Shown: positions 9,246 through 17,963 of the stretch, piece by piece | How the letters are laid out: every line of letters begins with the position of its first letter | How positions within the stretch are numbered: position 1 is the first letter of the stretch | From: Acanthamoeba sp. SK_2022b | Taxonomy: Eukaryota > Discosea > Longamoebia > Acanthamoebidae | Length of the DNA: 21,135 nt | NCBI GenBank assembly: GCA_027943245.1 | Contig: JANDJZ010000874.1 | Span: 1-21,135 of the forward strand | Direction of reading: 5' to 3' | The notes under the pieces: model-generated | Database searches by the model: none | The model's input: the letters and a program-made list of their open reading frames with translations, nothing else | What the model was told of the DNA's origin: nothing | Position numbers and translations under genes: made by a program

Positions 9246-12031
9246 CAGGGGAGTGAACCCTGGCCTTGGCGCGGCGCGCGCTGCGGCCCTTGGGCTTGGC
9301 GGCGGTGGCGTCGTCGGCGGTCCGCTTGCTGGCGGCGGAGTGGAGGTCCTCCTCGAGGGTGAGGAGGGCGAGCTCGGCCTCCTGCTTGCGCTCCTCCTCG
9401 GTCTTCTTCCCGCGCGCCTTCTTCTTTCCTCCCCGGACCCGCTTGCGGCCCGCCGCCTCGCCCTCACCGTCGTCGTCCGAACGGCGTCCGCCAAACCCGC
9501 CCTCCTCCTCCTCGGCGAAGAAGTCCGAGTCCTCATCGCTCTCCTGCACACGCCACGCCACGTCAGCAAGTGAGCGAGCGAGCGAGCGAGTTGAAGCAGG
9601 CCAGCCAATGCGGAGGAGGAGGAGGAGGAGTACGAGGGGCTTGGGGGCGGCCTCGCGCTTGCGCTTCTTCTTGAGGGCGTCGGGGTTGTCCTTGGCGTCG
9701 AGCAGGCTCTGCACCTTCTCGCTCAGGCCCGGCACGAACGTGATCTGCGTAGAAGAGATTATTAATATTATAAATAAATAAATAATAAATAATAAATAAA
9801 AGTAATGAAAGAAATGAAGATGGAAAAGACCGTGCAGAGGGACAAAACGCTTGAGCGGGGGGGGCAGACGACGTGCCTCCATGTCCTGCTGTTCCTCCTC
9901 TTCCTGGTTGAGGGCGCCGAGGAGTGCCTTGTACTTGTCGCGTCGCTTGGGGTCGATCTTCTCGTCCGCCGCCTTCTTGCCCCCCTTCTTCTTCTTCGCC
10001 TCCGCCTCCTCCACGCCGGCGGGCGTCTCGAGCTCGAACACGAACTGGGGCGCGCCGGCCGCGTCGTCGTCGTCCAGGTCGGACTCGTCCGAATCCGACG
10101 CCAGGTAGGCCTTGAAGTCGGCCATCTTCAGCTCCTCGGCCGACAGCTTGGCCCTGCCACCATTTTATTTTAATTTTTAAATAAAAAACATTTCATTCCA
10201 TTCATTCCATTCATCGACGTAGAACACGCACGCACACATGCATCGTGATGAACGGGCGCGTACTTTTGCATGACGCGGCGGCGGTGCGTGTCGTCGGCGT
10301 CCCAGGTGAGCTCCACCTTGGAGTGCTGGAGGGCCGACGTGTAGTACGTGGGCGCCTCGTAATTCGACGGAACCTCGCGCGCGGTCTGTGTGTGCGCGCG
10401 TGTGTGTGAGGGGAGGTGGGGAGGTGGGGACAGGGAGGAAGTGGATGGAGGTGGTCGAGGGGAGGAGGCGGCACGACACCTCGCGTGGCGGGAGGTCGAA
10501 GGTGACGTCGTCGGGGATGAAGGAGAGGTCGAGGACGTTGCTCGTGCGCTCAAACTCGAGGCCGTCGCACGCCTTGTAGATCTCCCCCGCCGTCGCTGGC
10601 GAGTCGCACTCCACCACCGCGTAGTAGTAGTTCAGCTTCTCCAACTGTTTTTTTTTTTTGTTTGTTTGTTTGTTTGTTTGTTTGTTTTTTGTTTGTTTGT
10701 TTGTTTTTTGTTTTGATCGCGCAGCAGCCAAGAATGGTGAGTGGTTGGGTTATTTGACGGGTGATTCGCTCCGGGGCGGGGTTTGGGGGGGGGGGCACCT
10801 CATACTGGCGGAGCTTCTCTTCGTCGATTTGGCTGGTCGCGCCGCGCCCCTGTCGCTTGTTCCGGAAGATGCCCTGCGGACCGTGCTTGGCCTGTTGATG
10901 GTCGCGCCGCCATCGGACACACGACACACACGGGGGGGCTCGAGTGTAAGAGGGAGGGGGGGCTGCGGCCGATGAAGGAGGCGAGAAGGGTAGATGTGGG
11001 GGGGTGGCACCTCCTCGTCGAGGCGCTGCTGGCCGAGGCGGGACGGGTAGACGGTGACGGAGAGGATGGCGCCCGTGGCCGGCACGAACGACTGCAGGAG
11101 GACCAGGATGTCCACCGCGCGCACCTTGTCCCAATCGCACCGGCACACGGCCAACCGCCGGGTCTCCTCCCCATCCTCCTCCTCCTCCTCCTTCACCTCC
11201 TCCTGCTGCTGAAGGCGAGCCATTTGCACACACGCACACGCGAGCGCCCAACGTAAGTGTTGTGTGCGTGTGCGTGTGTGTGTCATGCGGTGTACGCGCG
11301 CGTGTTGCATTGCATGAAGGCAGGGAACGGAAACCTCGGCGGAGGGCGCGTCGTTCTTGGCTTTGTCTGCAGTCGTCTTCTTTGAGGTCTTGTTGTTCTT
11401 CTTCTGCGCCGGCTTCTTGGCGACGGCTGCTTTCTTTCCTGCGGCGGTCTTGGACTTCTTGGCTGGACGTGCCTCCTCTTCGGGCTCCGCTGCTGCGTCG
11501 GTCTCCTTTTCTTCTTCTTCTCGAGCGGCTGGTGCCGTTTCCGCTACCTCCTCCTCCTGCTGGTGGTGGTGGTCGGCTTTCTCGGCGGCGTCGGGGTCAA
11601 GCTCGTACACGCGGCGCAACCGCTGCACGGTGGACTCCTCGGCCCTCACAGGTCGGCCCAGCGGGTCCAGCTCGACTGGCAGTGGTCACCCCCCAAAAAA
11701 AGATGAGCATGCAGCAACCATGTGTCGTGTAAAGGCGGTGGTGCACGAGGAACAGGATGTAAAATAATAATAAAATAATAATAATAATAAACAAATAAAA
11801 ACAATGAAAATAAATTGCAAAATCGCAAAATCGCAACGTACAGGTCTCGGCAAAATCGGGGTTGGTGAAGAGGTCCGCAAACCGAGAATCCAGGCGGACC
11901 TTGCCGCCGCGCCCTTCGCTCTTGGGGCCGCGGCCCCATCTGGCGTCATCTGCGGCGAAACGGGCGCCGGCCTCCTTCTTCGCACCTCCGGTGTTGCCTT
12001 TCCCGCGGCTCTTTCTCTTCGAATCAGCCAT
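8554..12031 (-). CDS. ESF1: ESF1 homologue, nucleolar pre-rRNA processing factor
   Basis: ESF1 is a nucleolar protein needed for 18S rRNA maturation. Twelve minus-strand exons (11842-12031, 11335-11675, 11011-11208, 10799-10891, 10480-10644, 10264-10385, 9877-10153, 9634-9744, 9259-9543, 9023-9114, 8741-8900, 8554-8655) give 711 residues. The N-terminus has the family's KVRLDSRFADLF and DPLGRPV. An acidic/Lys-rich linker follows. The core starts near residue 194 (TRRLAVCRCDWDKVRAVDIL, LSVTVYPSRLG) and runs through LNYYYAVVECDSPATAGEIY, CDGLEFERTSNVLDLSFIPD and VELTWD. DFKAYLASDSDES and FVPGL come next. The NUC153 segment is at 603-645 (LKDPRFQELVTSPEFAIDPT, then RIKKNSETVNKIL). The tail is basic. 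Two introns appear to use GC donors (9876-9745 and 9022-8901). For exon 6 the ACC start (10385) is preferred over 10373 because it aligns better with human ESF1 from memory. Confidence 0.9.
9163..9245. repeat. (CA)32-(GA)n microsatellite in an ESF1 intron
   Basis: Sixty-four nt of CA repeat (9163-9226) run straight into GA repeat (9227-9245), inside the ESF1 intron 9115-9258. In the minus-strand transcript this is UC repeat followed by UG repeat, between donor and acceptor. It is likely length-polymorphic. Confidence 0.95.
9571..9590. repeat. GAGC tetranucleotide repeat
   Basis: About five GAGC-type units lie inside the ESF1 intron 9544-9633. It is a simple repeat with no visible role. Confidence 0.7.
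10648..10715. repeat. T-run and TTTG tetranucleotide repeat in an ESF1 intron
   Basis: Runs of T and TTTG units fill the region next to the acceptor of intron 10645-10798. On the transcript strand it is A-rich (CAAA units), so this intron lacks the usual pyrimidine tract before its acag acceptor. Confidence 0.9.
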
Positions 12032-12290
12032 TCACTCTCTCTCCCACTAAGGCACAGGCTTGTTCGATGAGATGAAATGTGAAGGGCTTGCGGAGACTCC
12101 GAGACTGTTTTGTATTTTCTCCATTTTCCTCGATTCTTCTGCCAGCTCGCGGGAAATGGAAAGGGAAACGATGGGAATTTTATTGTTGGCCGGCGCGCAC
12201 GATACGTGCACCTCCAGTGGGAGACCACTCAGCAAGGGGAGAGGAGTAACAACAACAACTGGGGTGAGGTGAGGTGAGGTGAGGAGCTCG
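12032..12290. other. Intergenic spacer between carbamoyl-phosphate synthetase 3' end and ESF1 5' end
   Basis: Both flanking genes are on the minus strand. The right part is the synthetase 3' UTR with four GGTGA units at 12263-12282 (TCACC on the transcript). An AATAAA on the minus strand (12179-12184) lies 107 nt after the stop. The left part should hold the ESF1 promoter. I see no TATA box. Confidence 0.5.
12179..12184 (-). terminator. Candidate polyadenylation signal of the synthetase gene
   Basis: TTTATT on the plus strand reads AATAAA on the minus strand, 107 nt beyond the TAA stop at 12291-12293. Confidence 0.45.
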
Positions 12291-15200
12291 TTAGAGGTTG
12301 TTGAGGTACGAGTCGTGGTGGTCGGGGGAGAGGCCGTCGAGGTCGTGGATCTGGGCGAGGGAGCGGGCGACCATGCCGGCGACCTTGGGGTCGGTGACGA
12401 GGGAGACCTGGAAGTCGACGGTCCTGCGGCGGAGCGGGTAGAACTGGTCCTCGGTGTGGTCGGGGAAGGTGACGACAAAGTCGACCTCCTGGTTCTGGAC
12501 CTTGGCCATGGCCGAGCCGTCGCCGGTGAGGGGCACGGTGGCGACGGGGACCTGCTCGCGGGCGAGGAGCTCGGCCGACTCGGGGGTGGCGAAGAAGCGG
12601 TAGCCGGCGCGGTGGAGGTCCTTGGCCTGGCGGGCAAACTCGGGGGTGATGTTGGCGAGGAGGGCGGTCTTGCGGGCGGGCCACTTGAAGTTGGAGGAGA
12701 GGACGGCCTTGAGGAAGGCCTCCTCGGGGGTCTTGCCGAAGCAGGCCACCTCGCCGGTGGAGGCCATCTCCACGCCGAGGATCGGGTCGGCGCCGAGCAG
12801 GCGCTGGAAGGAGAACATGGGGGCCTTGACGCCGTAGTGGGGCACCTTGCTGTGGCAGCGCGGGTCGACGGGCACGTCCTCGCCGAGGAAGATGCGGGTG
12901 GCCGTGCGCAAGAAGTCGATGCCCAGCACCTTGGAGACAAAGGGGAAGGAGCGCGAGGCGCGCAGGTTGCACTCGATCACGAGCACCTCGTCGCCCTTGA
13001 CCAGGTACTGGATGTTGACGGGGCCCGAGACCTGGAGCTCCCGGGTGATCTTCTCCGAGATGCTCTTGATCTGCGCCTGGATGTTGTCCGGGATCGAGAT
13101 GGCCGGCAGCACTGTGGTGGCGTCGCCCGAGTGCACGCCGGCGTCCTCGATGTGCTCCGAGATGGCCCAGTTGACCAGCGTGCCCTTGTTGGCCACGGCG
13201 TCGCACTCGACCTCGCGCGCGCCCGTCACGAACTTGGAGATCACCACCGGGTAGTCGGGCGACACGTCGACGGCAGCCGCCAGGAACTCCTCCATCTGCT
13301 CGTCGTTGTTGACGATCTTCATCGCCGCGCCCGAGAGCACGTACGACGGGCGCACCAGGCACGGGTAGCCCACCTTGTGCGCAAACGCCTTGGCCTCGGC
13401 CATGGTGCTCAGCTGGTTCCACTCGGGCTGCTTGACCTTGATCTTGTCGAGCAGGGCCGAGAACTGCGAGCGGTCCTCGGCCTTGTCGATCGACAGCGGG
13501 CTCGTGCCCAGCACGTTCACGCCGGCCTTGTGCAGGGCCAGCGCGATGTTCTGCGGCTGCTGGCCGCCCACCGAGACCACCACGCCGGCGGGCTTCTCGC
13601 GGTCGTAGATGTCCAGCACGCGCTCGAGGCTCAGCTCCTCAAAGTAGAGCTTGTCCGACTCGTCATAGTCGGTCGAGACGGTCTCGGGGTTGTAGTTGAC
13701 CATGATGGTCTTGCGGCCCAGGCGCCTCAGCTCGCGGATGCACTCCACGGCGCCGTAGTCGAACTCGACCGACGAGCCGATGCGGTACACGCCGCTGCCG
13801 AGCACCATCACGGCGCCGCCCTCCTGCGCGGTGTCGCTGTGGGTCGCGTTGTAGGTCGTGTACAGGTAGTTGGTCTTGGCCGGGAACTCGGCAGCCAGCG
13901 TGTCGATCTGCTTCACCGCGGGCAGCACGCCGCGGCTCTTCCTCAGCTCGCGCACCTCCGAGTGGGTGCAGCCGAGGAAGCCGGCGAGCTGCACGTCCGA
14001 GAAGCCCTGCTCCTTGGCCTGCCTGAGGAGGCCCAGGGGGATGGTGTCCTTGCTGTAGGCGCGCACCTCCTGCTCGGTGCTGTGCAGCCTGTTGAGCTTG
14101 TCCAGGTACCACCTGTCGATCTTGGTGAGGTTGTAGAGCTGCTCCACGGTGAAGCCCCGCCTCAGCGCGGCCGAGAGGGCAAAGATGCGCTGGCTGGTGG
14201 GCTCGGTGAGCTCCTTGTGGAGCTCCACGTCCGTGGCCTTCTCCCACTTCTTGGCCTCGAAGCCCTTGTTGCCGACGTCGACCATGCGGATGGCCTTCTG
14301 GAGGCCCTCCTCGAAGCTCCTGCCGATGGACATGACCTCGCCCACCGACTTCATGCTCGAGCCGATGCGCCAGTCGACGCGGGAGAACTTGCCGAGATCC
14401 CAGCGGGGCATCTTCACCACCAGGTAGTCGAGCGAGGGCTCGAAGCAGGCCGTGGTCTCCTTGGTGACGGCGTTCTTGAGGTCCGGCAGCTCGGCGCCCA
14501 GGGCCAGCTTGGCGGCGATGTAGGCGAGCGGGTAGCCGGTGGCCTTGCTGGCGAGCGCCGAGGAGCGGGACAACCGCGCGTTGACCTCGATGACGGCGTA
14601 GTTCTCGGTGAACGGGTCCAGGCTGTACTGGATGTTGCACTCGCCCACGATCCCGAGGTGGCTCACCGTCTTGATGGCCGCCGAACGGAGCTTGTGGTAC
14701 TCCTCGTTGCTCAGCGTCTGCGACGGGGCCACGACGATCGACTCGCCCGTGTGGATGCCCATGGGGTCAAAGTTCTCCATGTTGCACACCGTGATGGCGT
14801 TGCCCTTGCTGTCGCGCACCACCTCGTACTCGACCTCCTTCCAGCCCTTCATGGACTTCTCGACGAGGACCTGGGGCGACGAGCCCAGGGCCTTGACGAC
14901 GATGCTCTCCAGTTCGGCAGCGTTGCTGGCAAAGCCAGAGCCGAGACCGCCGAGGGAGTAGGCGGAGCGGACGATCACGGGGAACCCGATCTTGTCGGCG
15001 GCCGCGTGCGCCTCTCCGAGGGTGTCGCAGGCAACGCTCTGGGCGATCGGGATGTCGATCTCGGCCTGGAGACGCACGCATGCACCACACACAAAAGTAC
15101 AATGAGTTGGTTGGAAGGAGGCGAAGGAGGAGTGGCCACCCAGGAGAGACACTATGCGAGGACGGGCGCGTACCAAACGGTCGGCAAAGAGCTGCCTGTC

Positions 15201-17621
15201 CTCGGTGTCGATGATCGACTTGACGGGGGTGCCCATCACCTTGACGCCGTACTTCTTGAGGGTTCCGTCCTGGTCGAGCTTGACACCGCAGTTGAGGGCA
15301 GTCTGGCCACCGAACGACAAGGCGATGCCGTCCGGCGACTCCTTCTTGAGGATCTGCTCGACGAAGTAGGGCGTGACGGGGAGGAAGTAGACCGCGTCGG
15401 CGAGGCCCTTGGCGGTCTGGACGGTCGCGATGTTGGGGTTGATCAGCACGGTCTTGACGCCCTCCTCCTTGAACGCCTTGATGGCCTGCGAGCCCGAGTA
15501 ATCGAACTCGCCGGCCTGCGAGGGCACGCGCGTTAGCCAAGGGCTCTCTCGTATGCGTGTCACGGTGCTTGCGCGCGGGGAGGGGGGCCTGCTCCCGCCA
15601 TCGTACCTGACCGATCTGAAGGCCGCCGGAGCCCAGCACGACCACCTTCTTGATGGGGTGCGAGGCGCGCAAGTTGGTCGTCGAGAACGTCTTGTTCTCG
15701 GCAAACTCCTGCACTTGAGTCAAGAACCTGGGGGGAGGGCGTTCGGTGGTAAGACCAACAGCGGTGGCAATTTGTGCGGTGGCGAAGCGCGTACTTGTCG
15801 AAGAGGAACGCAGTGTCGTAGGGGCCTCCCTTGGCCTCGGGGTGGAACTGAACGGAGGAGAAGGGCTTGTTGGTGCACAGGATGCCCTCATTGCTGCCGT
15901 CGGTGCCGTTGGTGAAGTAGGGCTTCCAGTTGTGAGGCAGGGTGGTGGTGTCTACGGCGAAACCGTGGTTCTGGGGCGTGATGTAGGCACGGTCGGTGAT
16001 CTGGTCCACGACGGGCTGGTTCTGACCGCGGTTGCCGAAGGGCAGCTTGTAGGTCTTACCGCCGGCGGCGTGCGCGAGCAGCTGGTTGCCCAGGCAGATA
16101 CCAAAGATGGGCTTGCCTGCAGAAAAGCGCAAGGCGGACACCGGGTGGCGTCAGTCAGGGGACAGTCTCGCCAACGTAAAATCGCCGTGGGGAAGCGAGC
16201 GGTGTGGGGCCTCCATGGGGGGGGGGGGTTACCAATGTCCATGGCGTGACGCAGGTTCTCGATGGTGGGGGTGAGCTTGGAAGGGTCGCCGGGACCGTTG
16301 GAAATGAACAGGCCGTGGTACTCCTCCTTGAGCTCCTTGGTGTAGTCGTAGTTCCAGGGGACGACCTTGACGGTGGTGCCCTTGCTGACCAGGGACCTGA
16401 TGATGTTGTGCTTCATGCCACAGTCCACGGCGATGATCTGGCGATGATCAAGCGAGAAGAGGAGGGTCAGACTGAGCAACGCGGGGCTGGGGAGGAGGCA
16501 GTTAGGCACGCGCGTACTTTGAGCGGTCCGCTTCCGTACACCTTGGGCTCCTTGATCGAGACTTCGCTCACGAGGTTACGCTCGTAGATGTTCTGCAGCG
16601 CAATGTCCTTGTCGAAGATGATCTTGGCCGGAACGGCTCCCTCTGCGAGCATGGCGATCGTTGCGAGTGAGGAGCTGCTTGTGATCGTGGCCTCGACCGG
16701 CCAGAGAGGCGAGAGAGAGAGAGAGAGAGCGACGTACCAGAGCGGATCTTCTTGGTGACGGCACGGGTGTCAATACCCTCAATGGCGGGAATGCCCTCTC
16801 CGCGCAACCACTCCTGGAGCGAAAAGTGGGCGTTCCAGTGGCTGTAGGTGGAGCTGACCTCCTGCACGACGAGACCGGACACCTGCGCAGGGCAATCGCG
16901 CCCCCCAACGGTAAGCGCCTTCTTGAGGCGGGGGGGAGGGCTACAGCGGACGCGTACCTGGATGTGGTCCGACTCGAAGAACTTGGCGAGGCCCAGCTCG
17001 TCCTTCGTGGCGGGGTTGGGGACACCATAGTTACCGATAAGCGGGTAGGTGCAGGTGAGGATCTGGCCCCTGTAGCTGGCTGCAGGGTGGAGAGAGGGAA
17101 GAGAAGTCAGTGCCGCCTCCGGGAGGCCTGGGGGATGGCGGGCGTGGAGGGAAAGAAAAGGGGAAAGAAAGGGGGGGAGGGGTTGTAGCGACTACATACG
17201 ATCGGTCATGGACTCGGGGTAACCCACCATGCCGGTGTTGAAGACGATCTCACCCGCCACCGGAACACGCGCACCAAAGGAGCGGCCCTTGTAGAACGTT
17301 CCGTCGCTGAGCACGAGGTAGGCCTGTTGGAGATGGTGTTGGTGCTGTTCATAATCAAGCGGAGGAGCCCAGCGGGAGTTCGTACATCCTCGCGCTCCAG
17401 ATCCTCCTTACGGGCAGTGCTCAAGGCGCGAAGAGGCACACGGCCCACCTCACGCAGGAGCGACGAGGGCGCCAGCGTGCTGCGTCCAGCCGCCGCCGCG
17501 GTACGCGCCGCCAGACGCCCCTTGCCCACTCCAAAGCCTGTAAGGGAACGCGCGGGGTGAGTAAGCGCGTAGCGTAAGGAGGACAAGGAAACAGAGAGCG
17601 TGAAGTACTTCTCAGGCTCAT
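12291..17621 (-). CDS. Carbamoyl-phosphate synthetase, single-chain, glutamine-type (CPS III-like), mitochondrial
   Basis: It makes carbamoyl phosphate from glutamine, bicarbonate and ATP for arginine/urea synthesis. Eleven exons (17609-17621, 17386-17537, 17200-17323, 16958-17079, 16738-16882, 16518-16642, 16233-16437, 15795-16116, 15607-15727, 15174-15515, 12291-15065) give 1481 residues, close to vertebrate CPS I/III. Residues 1-55 are Arg/Ala/Ser-rich without acids until the end ([13 protein letters not shown]), a typical mitochondrial presequence. The small-subunit domain is 56-227. The class I glutaminase domain (228-402) has [10 protein letters not shown] and VQFHPE, giving triad Cys303, His387, Glu389. 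The two ATP-grasp halves follow ([38 protein letters not shown], later [20 protein letters not shown]). The regulatory domain closes the protein. NRGQNQPV and Asn306 after the Cys match the CPS I/III branch. No ATCase or DHOase is fused, so it is not CAD. The long last exon carries 924 codons. Confidence 0.93.
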
Positions 17622-17788
17622 GCGTGAATCGTGGTTGTAAGCTCGTGGGTGGGGAGCAAACAGTGAAGTGGCTTGTGACTAGACAAGCGTGAGAGAGAAG
17701 AAGTCAAGCCGGCGAGAGGGGAGGAGTTTTTGCCTGCCTCGAATCCAAGGGTCCCTGTTCAGGAACTTGGACACTGCGCGGTTGAGCA

Positions 17789-17805
17789 ATCGACACGTTG
17801 TCGAT
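17789..17805. promoter_or_regulatory. 7-3-7 dyad at the midpoint of the bidirectional promoter
   Basis: ATCGACA-CGT-TGTCGAT is a perfect inverted repeat with 7-nt arms. The midpoint between the two start codons is about 17792, so the dyad is central. It is a good candidate for a dimeric regulator acting on both genes. It also contains ACACGTTG, close to an E-box. No factor can be named. Confidence 0.45.
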
Positions 17806-17886
17806 AGCGGTGGGATCAGCCCTTTAAGGTAGGTGTTCCCTTGGACGCGTGGCGCTTCCCAAATCCCACATCTCCTTTCGCCGGCG

Positions 17887-17904
17887 ATGCGCCTCCGCTC
17901 CTAG
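17887..17904 (+). other. Short upstream ORF (MRLRS) before argininosuccinate lyase
   Basis: ATG CGC CTC CGC TCC TAG is a five-codon reading frame, two codons being Arg, ending 59 nt before the lyase ATG. It is only real if transcription starts upstream of 17887, which cannot be told from sequence. Confidence 0.25.
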
Positions 17905-17963
17905 TCTGCTTCTTCGCCCCTCTTGCTACTTCCGTCTTGTGCGTGAATCAACCAAAACACAAC

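Larger units (their letters stand above)
17622..17963. promoter_or_regulatory. 342-bp bidirectional promoter between carbamoyl-phosphate synthetase and argininosuccinate lyase
   Basis: The two start codons face away from each other across 342 bp, so both promoters and leaders must fit here. No consensus TATA box is seen on either strand. The central part holds a perfect dyad (17789-17805). A TGACTA at 17677-17682 resembles a half of the GCN4/bZIP site, which is weak evidence only. The lyase side is pyrimidine-rich (17865-17950). Shared control of the two arginine-pathway genes is inferred from this arrangement. Confidence 0.65.

Noticed and set aside
9154..9260. Simple repeat considered as a CRISPR-like or telomeric array
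   Set aside because: It is a plain dinucleotide microsatellite inside a spliced intron, with no spacers and no telomere-like unit.
12279..15536. A 1085-codon open frame on the plus strand across the synthetase gene
   Set aside because: It is antisense to conserved synthetase sequence. GC-rich codon use in the sense frame leaves few antisense stops. Its peptide is a repetitive Leu/Gly/Glu/Val/Asp mixture with no family motif.
12291..17621. Assignment as CAD (pyrimidine-pathway) or as ammonia-dependent CPS I
   Set aside because: No dihydroorotase or aspartate transcarbamylase domain follows, a mitochondrial leader is present, and the glutaminase Cys is kept, unlike CPS I.
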